DNA of 64,000 nucleotides, taken from Circinella umbellata (lineage: Eukaryota; Mucoromycota; Mucoromycetes; Mucorales; Lichtheimiaceae). A program made the translations under genes and the position numbers. Below, one piece after another: positions 22,909-34,627 of the stretch (its first letter is position 1; each line of letters begins with the position of its first letter). The DNA is taken from the NCBI GenBank assembly GCA_025093555.1, contig JAIWNF010000034.1, forward strand, positions 1-64,000, given 5' to 3'. The notes beneath the pieces are model-generated. The model ran no database searches. It was not told the origin of the DNA and saw only the letters and a program-made list of their open reading frames with translations.

Positions 22909-23376
22909 GAGAAGACGGCACCAATTGACGTTGATATCTTGATTATAGGAGTTAAGGATATTCTCAAAGTGATCCAAACACTCATGGATAGACGAGAATA
23001 TGGACTTGGATACATCATGGATATTACCAGTCCATTACAACAAAGACAAGTCAGTAGGAACAATGGTTCTTGATGGCGACGTGGCAGCGGTAACCTTGTC
23101 CTTTTTTACAAGTTTCTTGTAGACACCCAAGATCATGTCCAAACTTTTAGAATGGATGGCGAACAAGCTTTGGATTTTGAACAAATCTTGCTCAGATAAG
23201 TTATCATGTACCATTTCTTCTTCCAAGAAAGCAAGATTAGCTACCAATTTCGCGATTCTTGGCGGCATGTGAGGAAACGAAGCAGCAGATACATGAGAAC
23301 CGGATTCGCTTATCATATCATCTTCAATATGATGATCAGCAGTGGCAGATGGAATAATATTTTTTCGATGAGACAT

Positions 23377-23929
23377 AGTGTAGTTAAGATAAGGTAAGTG
23401 GCTGAAAAAAAATAAAAAATGTGTGTGTATGTGTTTATATAAAAATATAAATAAAAATGAGAATAGAGATTTAGATAGAAAAACGAGGAGTTCGTTGAAA
23501 AAAATGTTATATCAATCAAATATAATAAAATAAAAGAGACGTTAAAAAGTCAACGAGACCCAAAAGAACAATAATTGAACTGAAGTTTATTAAAATAAAA
23601 TATTATCTCTATTTATATGAATCTTATTATTAGTGGGATATATTGATATATGTATACGTAAGATTTATATTTGTCATGGTCGTGTGAATTATGAATATAA
23701 GATTAATGATATTAAGATTAGACTTTGAGCGGTTGACGATATGATATATCTATGCAGCTGTAACCTTATATTATTATAGAAGACGGACTTCTGTGTTCTT
23801 ATAAATCATGGTCCAAATAGGGAAATACACGAAATGTCAGTAAAGCATAATTAAAGATACGCTATACTTTAATAATTAGAATGACAAATAATTATCTTTA
23901 TGAATAATATGTGTTGGATACAACACTGA
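23377..23929. other. Gene-free AT-rich stretch
   Basis: Upstream of the gag-like start. I see no gene, terminal repeat or structured element. Confidence 0.5.
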
Positions 23930-24287
23930 GTATCTATTTTGATATTTTCTTTCCAGTCTGCCAAAAAAACTACTAGTTTTTTTTTTATAATTTTTTTTCT
24001 AATACTTATTTAAAGAAACGCATTATACTTTTGTTCTTTAATAATTTATACTAGTTTATACAGAAAAGAAGCCCTACGTTCCAAATCTTCATACTTTATT
24101 TTCACAATTAATGTTCTTTTCCCATCATAATTTAAAATCTCAAGAATTTACTAAATTATAATGTCAGTTCTTGGTTCTTTCCATGTAGAACCGAGTCGGA
24201 TCTGGTTGGTTCCTTCCATAGAATTGTCACAACTTTTCTCGGTTCAGTTCGATTCCAGTTCTTCGGTTCTCATGAGGATCCCTACAT
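23930..24287. mobile_element. Partial copy of the GGTTCGG/TAGGG element
   Basis: This 358-bp stretch matches 35280-35627, the right part of the 1,000-bp element at 34628, including GCCAAAAAAACTACTAGTTT-like sequence and the end CGGTTCTCATGAGGATCCCT. The left end is missing, so it is a truncated copy. Confidence 0.7.
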
Positions 24288-25485
24288 ATAATAGACACTC
24301 GATACAATTTCGGTAAGAAGATTTTTTTTACCTTAAAACAAGGGAGCATCATATGACGACAAAGAAGTGCCTTGAGGTGTAGCTGAAGAACGAACAACAG
24401 AGGTGGAACTCTCAATGCTTGAGGGCAGCTTATCCAGCAGTAACAGCATGGTAGAAGCACCTTCTTCTAGCGACAACAACAACAATGGTAACATTATGGC
24501 AGCAGCACCTTCACTTAATAGTAGTTGCAGTGTGTTAGAAGTATTACCCTCATCTTTTAGTACAAGTGCCAATTTATCATCAGTAGAACCATCACTACCT
24601 GTTAGTGATGGAGAGCTGATGTTCAAAAGTATGTTTGGGAAACTAGATCATGCTAAAAAATGGATTTTATCTACTGGAAAATGCATAGGTAACGAGCTAT
24701 ATATGTTTAGCTTACAATGTACTCATGATCACCCAAGTAAGTCCCTAATCATGGATCCTGATGATGCTAATTATACCAGATACAACGTGTTCACGCCAGC
24801 AGAGTTAGAAGAAATATGAATGTATGTATAACGAAAAAAAGCTTCCATTGATGACTTCTGATTTAAAAAATCACCTCTTAGCCTTTAATAAGAGTAATGC
24901 CAAAGATATTCATAATGTATTAAAAGCTAACACACATTTCATAATAAGTTTGATTTAGACGAAAACTGGATTAATTACAATGTATTCAATACTCAGACAA
25001 TATGAAGCAGGAAATATAATGAAACCTCACTGTGTATCATAGTTTCAATCTTATATATGGTCAATGATAGAAAATGCTTTTGATGTTTTCAAAGATATCA
25101 ATGCTGTAGTTGGTGAATCTGTTAGCCATGCGGGTCAAAAGAGAAAAAATGCCAATAGACATATTTCATCACTTGGAAAAATGGATCCTATTTAATTTAG
25201 CCATAGACTGGATATGATCTTTAGACAAAATGTAGCAGACCAATCTGAAGCTATGGAATTTGGTGGTAGTGAAGCAGGGATCAAAGACAATGGTGGCTGT
25301 GGCACAAAATATTTATATAAAAGAATGTATAATAAGCTTCCATATGCACTCAAGGATATGCTGGATAGACATTATGAGAATATGCCGAACACTTACCATC
25401 TGCAATATAATCAGCTAAGGAGAGTCGGATATATACACAGCAGCCTCAACAGTCAGATGATTAGTTTGGATAGACCTACAATGTA

Positions 25486-27137
25486 CACTCGGTCAAAAAA
25501 GTGTCCCAATAATCATAACTTTAGAACATTTTGCTCAGTTACTTGCCAGGATATTGACCAATCAATGTGAAATTTTGAGTGCACACTAGTGTGGATATTA
25601 GTATTACGTATAAAAATATAATTGTGATTGGATAGGCATTTAAAGCTCCGTCAAGTAATTTGAAAATATAAGCATTGGGATACTTTTTGGGGCACTTTTA
25701 GGAGTTAGAAATTTAAGCCACTAAAAAAGTTTTTTGGTAACAAGTATCATTATTTTTTTAATATATTCTCCTCTTTTCCTCTTTCTGCATCTTTTGAAGT
25801 AAGTACTAATAAGAATGAACATATTTTTATTATTAGAGATAAAAAATCTCATAAAGCTATTAGATGAAAAAAATATCTTTAGAAAAGCATCAAGAAATTA
25901 TTCACTACCTTTCTAAGAGCATGTCGATTCGTCAGACAGCTAAAAAGACATCGGTTGGACATAGTACAGTTGGAAGAATTTACAAGAAAACACCAAATAT
26001 ACCTAAAAATTCAAAAAATGGAAGACCAGTAAAAGCTAATCCCTCTACAAGCAAGCTTTTAGTAAGGCAATTTAAAAAATATGAGTTAAGGAATGCTTCA
26101 CAAGGCTCTAAATATCTTAAGGCTTATTATAACATTGATGTGGTTCCTCAAACTGTTCGTAATATGCTATATAAAGGTGGACTCAAGGCATTTAAGAAAC
26201 CAAAAAAACCAATTATAAGTGAAAAGAATCGTAAGAAACGTTTAAAATGGGCACAAGAGCATAAAAACTGGACATCTGAGGATTGGAAGCATGTCGTATG
26301 GTCGGACGAAACAAGAATAAATCGTTTTGGGTCTGATAGTGATCTTTATGGATGGCGCAATCCTCAAAATAAGCTTACTAAACAAGATGTCCGTGAAACT
26401 AGTAAAGCAGATGGTGGTCGTTTAATGGTTTGGAGCTGTATCACATGGGATAGAGTTGGCTATATCAGTGATATTGGTGACCATAATATGGTAAAAGAAG
26501 ATTATCTGGATATCCTAAAGTCTGATCTTTTGAATTCTTTGAATTATTATAATTTAAATAATAATAGAACTATTTTTATGCAAGATAATGATCCTAAACA
26601 TAAGGCAAAACTAGTAATGGATTGGTTAAATCAGCAACAATTTAAAGTAATGGACTGGCCACCACAATCTCCAGACTTAAACCCAATTGAAAATATGTGG
26701 GCCAAGTTAAAAAAAATGTTGAAAAAGAACTATTCCCAACCAGCTAAAAATAAGGATGAACTCTTTAAAAGAGTTGGTGAATGCTGGTATAAGATTGATG
26801 CTACAGAATGTCAAAAGTATATTGAATCGATGCCACGACGTGTAAAGCAAGTTATTGATGCAAGAGGGTTATGGACTAGATATTGATTTTATAAATTTTT
26901 CTTAATAAAAATGAATAAATTTTAAATGGCCAAAAAAAGTGTCCCAATGCTTACATTTTCAAATTCCTTGACGGAGCTTTAAATTCTTATCCAATCACAA
27001 TTATACTCTTAGTATGTAATACTAATATATATACTAGTGTCCACTGAAAATTTCACATTGATTGGTCAATATCCTAATGAGTAACAGAGCAAAATGTTCT
27101 AAAGTTATAGTTATTGGGACACTTTTTTGACCGAGTG
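25486..27137 (+). mobile_element. Complete Tc1/mariner element with about 205-bp inverted repeats
   Basis: The ends CACTCGGTCAAAAAAGTGTC (left) and its reverse complement (right) sit between TA 25484-25485 and TA 27138-27139. The arms run 25486-25690 and 26930-27137 and are about 90 percent alike by eye. Each arm repeats the AAAAAGTGTCCCAAT motif near its inner edge in inverted orientation, similar to the inner and outer binding sites of IR/DR elements. It contains one uninterrupted transposase. It sits inside the unknown-family gene, whose frame continues on both sides. Confidence 0.93.
25864..26886 (+). CDS. Tc1-type DD34E transposase, intact
   Basis: 340 aa with no stop. Residues about 1-50 form the paired-like helix-turn-helix (MSIRQTAKKTSVGHSTVGRI). 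A GRP motif follows (NGRPVKANPS), then a second helix-turn-helix (GLKAFKKPKKP). The catalytic triad is in VVWSDETRINRFG (D), IFMQDNDPKHKAK (D) and PDLNPIENMWAKLK (E). Counting from QDN to NPIE gives 34 residues, the classic DD34E of Tc1. The length is normal for the family. It would bind the element's own termini and move it by cut-and-paste into TA sites. With intact termini and frame this is the best candidate for a currently mobile element in the window. Confidence 0.95.
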   Translation: MKKISLEKHQEIIHYLSKSMSIRQTAKKTSVGHSTVGRIYKKTPNIPKNSKNGRPVKANPSTSKLLVRQFKKYELRNASQGSKYLKAYYNIDVVPQTVRNMLYKGGLKAFKKPKKPIISEKNRKKRLKWAQEHKNWTSEDWKHVVWSDETRINRFGSDSDLYGWRNPQNKLTKQDVRETSKADGGRLMVWSCITWDRVGYISDIGDHNMVKEDYLDILKSDLLNSLNYYNLNNNRTIFMQDNDPKHKAKLVMDWLNQQQFKVMDWPPQSPDLNPIENMWAKLKKMLKKNYSQPAKNKDELFKRVGECWYKIDATECQKYIESMPRRVKQVIDARGLWTRY

Positions 27138-27618
27138 TATGTTTCTCATGTGACCTCTTACAAATCCATCAGTATTGGTATTCGAATCTCTCAATTCAAT
27201 TCTTTGATCCCTGCAATCTACTCCACCTGGGCCTGCCGTGAAATTATTGTTGAAGTTATGAATAGGATAAAGTCATTAGAGAATAACTTTCTAGATTTGG
27301 ATACCTGTTTATTGAATATACCTCCTCCTCCAATACCAGTAACAAGTAGCTTGATAGAAGCAACCGCCACCTCAAAAAAATCATCAAAGAAAATGAAAAC
27401 CCAAGACAAATGAATTTTTTAGGCATGTATAGGTCATATTAGCTTAGTTCATTTGATATAAAGCACTTTTGTTCATTAAAAATTGCTTCTGTACTTTGCC
27501 TTTGCTATGTGATAATGTTAATAGTGAAAGCATTTTCTTTTTTCTTTTTTTTACATTTTGTGATAGCAGAACCTGAGCTTTTTTTGAGACCATTATTTTT
27601 TTTTATTTGCTACAACCC

Positions 27619-28703
27619 CTCAGAAGACCCTTATTTGGGTTATAGTGATAATTTAGCTTTTCGGCTTAGTGAAATTGAAAAATTAGTTGACATGGACAGA
27701 GTAACTATCAGAGATCCCAAATGCATCGAAATGGAGGAAGTAATGGACTCCTTGACTGAAACATTTCATAAGGTAACCCTTGCTCCTTCTCAAAAGTATA
27801 AAAAGTACGACCAAGATCAGATCGAACGATTTATTAGATTGATTCAAGAAGAGGAACTTACAGTACCAAAATCAGCTGAACAATGTGTGTAATGGTGTAA
27901 GACCATTACGACGATATATTCAACCATAAGGTTGTTGATCTACATGCTTATCCGCGGAATACTAAGGATAGACGATAGCATGGTTGAGCACATGGTTGGA
28001 TATAGAAATATTAGGATAGTTATTCTATATAGAAATGTTGATCATTGATATTAGATATATATTAGTTAGATGTAAATTAGCCCCTGATATTTCGACGTAT
28101 ATAAATAAAGGGGTTCCTGACAACCAGGAAACAGTAATTCGTTTTTATCATATATATTCTCGAGCCCCTTTTCTTTCTACCGATATCTTAACTATTACGC
28201 TTCCTCATAAACTGGCTGATAGAACCCGATTGTAAGTATACAATAATCAGTCATGCGCTATTACAATGTGGCTATTCTTCACAGCAGTGCGTACAAGCTT
28301 TTAAACAAGTTCAATGCTGGCTGTGGATCAGTACTGCCAGGTATAATCCAAAAACAAGTCAAGTGTTCCCCAAACAAGCTTTTCCCAGAGCATACAGCAT
28401 TTTTGATCAACTTATTAATAACATGAATCCTTTAATCACTCTTGAGGAAGCTAAACAAAATTGAAGTGAGCATTTTGATGGTCTTCAAGCGTCTCTGTCC
28501 AGATTTTTTTAAAACCGATTGAAGAATGTTGGTCCAAAGTCAAGAAAAATATTAGAAGAAATCCTCTTAATAAATTTGACATGTTTACACAACATATTCC
28601 AGAAGTTTGTATGCAGGTCACTATTGCTGGCTGTAATGACTAGATAAAACATGCTGCAACCTATTGGGAAAGGTGTCTTCAAAAAGAACTTAGCTTGAAA
28701 TAA
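27619..28703 (+). pseudogene. Tc1/IS630-type transposase remnant split by solo LTR B
   Basis: The coding part 27640-27887 reads DNLAFRLSEIEKLVDMDRV and then QIERFIRLIQEEELTVPKSA, a helix-turn-helix start. The solo LTR follows, then at 28266 GYSSQQCVQAFKQ completes the helix-turn-helix. The middle is largely missing. The end, in another frame (about 28500-28703), contains PIEECWSKVKKNIRRNPL, which matches the final Glu block of Tc1/IS630 transposases. Frameshifts and stops make it dead. The first and second catalytic Asp are not visible, so the superfamily call rests on the two ends. Confidence 0.55.
27888..28265 (+). mobile_element. Solo LTR B (378 bp), TSD ATGTG
   Basis: Nearly identical to LTR A. 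It is bounded by ATGTG on both sides (27883-27887 and 28266-28270). The few differences from LTR A are two CpG-type transitions (CCAATA/CCGATA, ATTATGC/ATTACGC), one base in a G run and one T-run indel. Confidence 0.92.
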
Positions 28704-28730
28704 CCAACATCTCAAAAAGCACCTAACAAA

Positions 28731-29190
28731 CAGTAACAAAATACATAAAACAATAAAACAATTGTCTTAAAAAAAGAACAAATCGCCTTAAAAAAAGTTA
28801 CAAATCGTCTCAAAAAATTAAACATTGTCTAAACTTGTAATTAAATATGTCTTAAAAAAATTATGAAATCGTGTGAAAAATTAATTTGATTGGTCTAAAA
28901 AAAATTGTAAATCATCTCGATTTCAAAATACTGTACCAAGAGATTAAAACAGGTGAAATTTACTACTTCTCTAATGGCTGACGCTGTTTATTTTGATGTC
29001 GCAGTCTTCACTATCTAGTCGACCGAATGACCGAGCAACCGAGCAACCTCATTTTATTAGGATTAGCTGGGTTTATTTTCCACTGAATTTCGATAAAATA
29101 TATAATTCTCAAAAAAGCATCTGTCCTGTCAATCAAAAACAAACAAAACGTCAACTTTTTATTGTACTTTTTTTGTCATTACTTTTTATT
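28731..29190. repeat. Degenerate GTCTTAAAAAAA-type tandem repeat and spacer
   Basis: From 28760 to 28925 a unit of about 30 bp (GTCTTAAAAAAA followed by ACAAATCG or a variant) recurs six to seven times. The remainder to 29190 shows no gene. Confidence 0.45.
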
Positions 29191-31514
29191 TATTACAATG
29201 CCTCCTAAATATCGTGGTTTCGGCACCAATGAAAAGCATACCTTTAGAAGCTTAAGTAGAATAGGAATAAGAGAAAGTACCCATGTTCAATGGGTTATGC
29301 CAACTGTTGACCAAAATGGAAGTCACTAAATTTCGTCTTCAATTAATTGAATCCGTTCATCAGAATAGGAGGATGTTGATGATTCAACGCGAAAAAGAAA
29401 ACGCAACAAAGTTGAATATCGAATCAGAAACTAGGCCAACATTTTGCCTATGTTAACTGATGTTTTCAAGCAAGGGTGTGGTGTTGAAACACCATTGCCT
29501 GAAGTTCTCATGCTGATCAAAGATCCTTTGCTTTGTTCCTGCCCTGAAAAAAGCTGGAAGTTCATTCAAATGTGGTATGTGTAAAAGCAGTGAATTATTT
29601 TTAGAAACAATTTAAAAATGTTTTTGTTTTGCAAATGTAGGTATTCGAGCTTCCAAGATTGAATATTGCAAAAACTGCCAGGAGCACAGTTTGCCAGTAG
29701 TATTGATACGTCGACATTTGTTTCCCCTCACACCTACTGATCCAAATGTTGCAATCCATGTTGAGCAAATTCGCACTATGCATTTAATGCATTACATTTG
29801 CCGAACATCAATCCATGCAATTGCCGAATGGGCAAGAGTTGAATATCATTACCAGGTACTTCTGCAGATTATAGGAATAAATGTATATATGTATATATGA
29901 CACTTGACTTACATTCTATCTCATATATATAAATATTTTATAGTTGCCCATATCAGCTTCATTTAAGCAACGACTTACTGAAGCACTACCTATGTATGGT
30001 AGAATGGTTCTTAATATTGAAAAAGACCATCAAATCAGTTGTGAATTGAAGAATGCATGCCCAGCATGTAAATACATGGTATGAAAATGTTTTATTGGTC
30101 TTAATTCTTGATAGTGTATTGGAACTACTTTTATAATACAGATCAACTAAAAAAATTGAGTAATATAAAATTAGAATGGGATGAAACAGTTGCAGCAGAT
30201 GGCAATTTTCAGCTAAGTTGTTATATGAGGATGAATGACCGTGCAAAGGATATTGCCTTTGACAGGCAAGACGAAGTAGATCGTTATTGGGTTGAATCTG
30301 ATAACATTATCTCATATAATGAAGGAGTATGTATGTTTTTTTTACTGCATCCTATTATTTGTAGTTGACATTTATAAAAAGTATTTACTTGATATTTTCA
30401 GGCTGAAGAAGGCTGTACAAACTTCCAAGCCTTAAATAAAAAAGGTGGAAACAAGGCTCATTTGGATCAAACAGGCGTATTTGCTTGCACTTGTTGTCAT
30501 GGTTATCCACTTGTTGCCACCGATATGACTACCCCAGGTGAAGGGTAAGTACTTCTGGAATATAATAATACACATTGATAGGACCATAAATTTTGACCAG
30601 CATATATTACTATGTATAGATACATTTTGAGCTGCCTGAAGCAAGTACTTGGAATGCCTGACTATGGCTCAAACATTAGGATATGTCATAATGTGGGTTA
30701 CAAATTACGAACGAGCCTTGAAAGGACAGAATGCCTGGCAAGCATTAAAAATGTCCTGATTGCAGTTGGTATATTCCACATTATTGACCATGCACCATTA
30801 TGTCAGCTTTCATTCCACCCCCGAATCAATTCTGGTTGGGGTTTACAAGATGGAGAGCACTTGGAGAGAGTGTGGTCAACTCTTTCTGGCTTCATATCCA
30901 TGACTAGGACCATGTCCTCTCTCAATCGACGCTTGACTTTGACGATTGCTTTGGACTTTTATGCTCAACAAAAAACTGACAACATTGGTACATAACTACA
31001 AAAGGAGCTTATAGATTCTTATTTTTATATAATAGTGTATGGAGGGTGATGTAGTGTGGTTAAACTTTATTATTAGAAACAAAAAAGAGTGTGAGAAGGG
31101 AAAAATCAATGGTAATGAAAATAATGGTAACTTACAAGATATTTGGTTTTTGAAATAGGCACAAATTTAAAGAGCAAGTTCAGATGTACATGTCTTCTCC
31201 GCCAAGATGCTTTGAAGTCTCTTAAGAAAGCTGAGATCGATGAGGATGATGATGAAAAGTTGCATAAATTGAAACTTGCATGGGATGATCAAATCAAAAA
31301 TATGATTACTCCTTTTGTACAAGGAAGTGGGAAGTTTACAGCTTCTAATAGAGCAATTGAAAACCTTTGGGTTGCAATTGCTATTCTTGATTTGATTGAT
31401 CGTACTGGTTTATTACTGATTTTAATGTATTTTGTTTGGAAATGGCGAGCTTATAGCTATATGATATTTATAGGTCATAACCACACAGAAAACCTTGCAG
31501 CACAGCGACAAGTA

Positions 31515-31884
31515 CAGTCGAACCCTGCTTTTTGCACAGGTGCGATTTAGGCCAAGAGGTGTGCAAAAAGCGGGGGGGTGCAAAAATCGGGGGTGAAAAA
31601 CAGAAAGATAATAGAATAGCCGTTAACCTGACAACTATATTAGTGTATTGACAGATGTGCAAAGTTGCTAACTATAAAAATGGTCTAATATTACTGGTCA
31701 TATTTCATCTCCGCATAAGTGAATATATAAGTGGGATTTTGCACAGTCCTTCTGAAGGTGTGCAAAGTGCAAAAAGCGGGGATTGTGCAATTTTATTAAG
31801 TAAAAAGTGGGATTTTGGTCAAAAGGTGTGCAAAAAGTGGGGGGGGGTGCAAAAATCGGGAGTGCAAAAAGCAGGGTTCGACTG
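31515..31884. mobile_element. 370-bp pogo-derived MITE
   Basis: Termini CAGTCGAACCCTGCTTTTTG and its reverse complement lie between TA 31513-31514 and TA 31885-31886. Its right 200 bp correspond to the left 200 bp of the Tigger element at 7422, with the same arrayed (C/G)CTTTTTGCAC motifs. It is therefore an internal deletion derivative that could have been moved by that element's transposase. It interrupts a coding exon of the KDZ gene. Confidence 0.92.
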
Positions 31885-31897
31885 TAGCTCGGGAACA

Positions 31898-32858
31898 TTC
31901 TTCCAGAGGATACATTACTTGGAACAATATTACCAACAATTAAAAATAATCCCCAAAGTGCATGGTATAAACTACAAAAAAACATTATATGGCAGCAACT
32001 TCCAGAACCATGCCCAGAAACAACAGTAACCCTTTTTAAAAAAGCAATACGAACATATCATCAAAATGTACTGGATACGCTCTTAGCTACACCAATAGGT
32101 ACCAAAACATTAGCAGCATGTCGGCCTCGAATTGGAAAAGACCCTATTTTATGGTTACCTATGATAAGAAAAGATCGTAGTCGATGTATCCGTTGGAGAC
32201 TAGGTTGGCTTCCTGGAGGGACTCCTAAAAGTTGTAAAACCTGTCATTACTGTCATTTTTCTAAACAACATGCTATTACCTGCTTAAATATGCATTACCG
32301 ACTACAGATAACTCCACAACAATTATCTGACCCACTATCATTTATACTCAACAAATTACCGAAATCAACACCAACATCAACTCGCCGCATAAATTTTCTT
32401 AAAACTGTTTGGCCAATTATTTGTACAATACTAGCAGAACTCGACGCACATCAACATCCCGATTCTGATGAACAACAGTATTACAACCCAGATCCTGGAA
32501 GAGCTTTTTTGAACTGGATTGATCCTCCTTCTCCTGATCATGGCTAAGTATTCTATTGTTCCTTTTCTATTTGGCCACTTACTCACAACATATTCTTAGT
32601 TAGTCTATATTATTATTATTTTTTCTCATTCTTTCTTCAAATTATCAAGTATTATTCACCATATGTTTTCCTCTTATTCTCTCACATATTGGCTACTATT
32701 TAACATCATCCAACCTTAAACTTTCCCCTCTTCCTTTTTCCCTATTCCTATAATAGGGTTTTTTACTTTTCTTTATTCCTTTCAGACCGGACTGGAGCGA
32801 AAAAAGCTCACCCGAGCACAGCGTTCATTAAAGTCAATAAAATATAAATAATTTAATC
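31898..32858 (+). mobile_element. 5'-truncated LINE insertion with 13-14 bp TSD
   Basis: (G)TAGCTCGGGAACA occurs on both sides (31884/31885-31897 and 32859/32860-32872). Inside are the last part of a LINE ORF2, a 3' UTR and an A/T-rich tail (AATAAAATATAAATAATTTAATC) in place of a pure poly-A. Removing the LINE, one duplicate and the adjacent MITE rejoins the KDZ coding sequence as ...QRQVAREQVARKLQ. It is a different subfamily from the LINE at 2151-7420. Confidence 0.9.
31899..32547 (+). CDS. LINE ORF2 C-terminal fragment
   Basis: An open frame of about 216 residues with no stop until 32547. It aligns in layout with the C-terminus of the first LINE: DPILWLPM, RWRLGWLPGG, then the knuckle CKTCHYCHFSKQHAITC, LSFILNKLPKS and a closing LNWIDPPSP. 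It lacks endonuclease and RT, so it has no activity. The lack of stops suggests a recent insertion. Confidence 0.8.
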
Positions 32859-34230
32859 GTAGCTCGGGAACAAGTGGCACGAAAGCTTCAAATTTATAAT
32901 GAAAAAATCCGTATTGGTTCAGTTTTTGGTAAGCATTTATCTATTCGTAAAACAATTTTATTTAGCCTCCTAAATGAACATATAATACTTCTCAGAGATA
33001 TATGACCAGAATAAGATAAAGGAGGAAGTGTGATATTAAAGCTTGTAGGGTACAATATAGTAAATACTAAATAGTGAGAGTGCTGGTAGTATAAGAGATA
33101 GGAGATAGATATAATTATACTATGTATATAATGTCACGCGTAAAGTTAGGGGATGATCCTTTCTTGTATGAAATTTTGAACTCGAAAGAAAGATGATTTT
33201 TATTAATTGGTTTTTCCTTTTCTTTTATAATTATTTTACTATTTCTGTGCATATGATTTTCGGAAGTCAATTGGAAGGTTGAAGAATATAAAATAAATAA
33301 TACATAAATGAAAATGAAATGAAATGGGTCATAGAAATAAACATACAAAAAATATTAATAGACTAAACTAGTTAGTATAACGAGACTTTAATTTAGTGGA
33401 ATTCAATTGAGAAAGCATGTTGTATTATAAAAATTTATGATAATATTTGATTGATGTTATTTAGGCCGAATACCTATTAGTATCATGTCAATAATAGAGA
33501 TAAAGGGTCATTGAGTGAGTCATGGAAAGGAAAACATTACAATGATATGAAGCAAAGTTTGTGTACTTTTGCTCAGGAAATATTAGGTGATATGCACTGT
33601 GTATAGTAGGCTTTTAAATGTTTTTATACTTGTTTAATAACATAACGAATATAGGTTTTGAACCATGTGAAAATGTAAATGGTGTTTTACATAAAGATAG
33701 TCAATTTCGTTTTTGGAAGAATATTACCAAACTTTTAATAGGAAAAGAACCATTCGACGCATATCATGGATTACAAAGAGCCAATGAAGAGCTTTTAATC
33801 CTAACGGTTAGTTTATCATTTGGATAGCATGTATCCAGTGTTAATTTGATACCTATATACATAGGATGAAGCTACTTCTGTTCTCAAGTATGCAGATGTC
33901 ATTGTTGAAAAACTAAGAAATGCATTGAACATACCAGTCGGGCCATATTCTCTGAGCGAATATTACAAGCTTAAAGGAATGGCACTTCTTTCTAAACAAA
34001 AATTGTATCAAGCAAATGCTTGGAAAAAAACAGCAAGAGAAGTTGTTGATGGGGATCTTTAATGAGACTGCTGCTTTGGCAGCAGGTTCCACTATAAGTA
34101 TAGATAAGTATGAGAAGGATGTGTTGGTGGAAGCAGATGGAGTGACGGATGAGTTAGGCAGAATGGAAGAGGAAGTAATGGATGATCAGCAGTTTGAAGT
34201 TGATACAGATTTTGTAAACATGTGTAATAT

Positions 34231-34627
34231 GTTTCTATATTATATATCTTGGTTCGTTTTTCTTATTCTCTTTTCAACTTCACTGGTTCTCAGTTTTTTC
34301 TCTTTTCCCTCTTTTCTTATTTTCTTTTTTCCTTTATAGAGCTTCTTACTATTTTTACTTCTTGACATCACATTTTTTTGTTTATTATCTATCTTATTCC
34401 ATTCTCACTTGTTATTATTTTCTTTTAGTTATACTTCTTATCCTTCTCACACATACTTCTACTACCAAAAACTAACTGTTGAATCACCAAAGCTATTGCT
34501 TCTTCATAGATATTTTTCTTTAGACTGTCTTTAACTTTTTATTAGCAATAATCTAATAATGGACATTGTGGTATGTATATGGTTTGGTTTATGGAAAAGA
34601 TTAAAATTATCTATTTTGGATATATAT
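34231..34627. other. Gene-free stretch 3' of the KDZ gene
   Basis: T-rich sequence with no supported frame. The remaining 3' end of the KDZ element may lie here, but no terminal repeat was recognised. Confidence 0.45.

Larger units (their letters stand above)
21831..23376 (-). pseudogene. Gag-like protein of an LTR retrotransposon, doubly interrupted
   Basis: The reading starts at 23376 (MSHRKNIIPSATADHH), passes a TAA near 23037 (explicable as CAA to TAA), and continues through SIFSSIHECLDHFENIL. It is cut by a 320-bp MITE (22589-22908), resumes with LLPRMLSTNQRSWF, is cut again by a solo LTR (22095-22471), and resumes with RQAQFMQELFSLCMGRDDSVERYTDHFYKL, ending at 21831. That last segment resembles the retrotransposon gag capsid region (DxSVxxYxDxF). 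Protease and RT are absent. Both insertions carry direct duplications in the coding frame, so the host gene was already present when they landed. Confidence 0.65.
24403..27413 (+). pseudogene. Unknown-family gene interrupted by a Tc1 element
   Basis: An Asn/Ser-rich leader (24403-24819) passes into HAKKWILSTGKCIGNELYMF, a frame with several stops from 24820 to 25200, then RLDMIFRQNVADQSEAMEFG...SE and LPYALKDMLDRHYENMPNTYH. At TA 25484 it is split by the Tc1 element and resumes at 27138 (YVSHVTSYKSISIGIRISQF), ending QDK at 27413. The R-x-D-M-I-F, then E-F-G-x-x-E layout echoes the GRRIDLL...EWK family, but here Gly stands in place of the Lys. I recall many related genes in mucoralean genomes, with unknown function. 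It is dead through stops and insertion. Confidence 0.6.
29198..34230 (+). pseudogene. KDZ (Kyakuja-Dileera-Zisupton) transposase, multi-exon, interrupted
   Basis: It starts at ATG 29198 (MPPKYRGFGTNEKHTF) and soon meets stops near 29325-29350. Later exons give CRTSIHAIAEWARVEYHYQ, a Cys cluster (ACPACKYM), DGNFQLSCYMRMNDRAKD, DQTGVFACTCCHGYPLVATD, then HPRINSGWGLQDGEHLERVW, the hallmark late block of KDZ transposases. Exons carry on from about 31143 (SGKFTASNRAIENL) to 31512, where a MITE and then a LINE fragment intervene. The frame resumes at 32873 (VARKLQIYNEKIRIGSVF) and, after an intron, at 33640-34230 with a frameshift near 34020. KDZ proteins move large DNA elements; the element ends were not found. 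Exon limits are approximate. Confidence 0.8.

Noticed and set aside
22095..28265. LTRs A and B as the two ends of one 6.2-kb retrotransposon
   Set aside because: Each LTR has its own matching 5-bp duplication on both sides, and the interior contains unrelated elements and genes.
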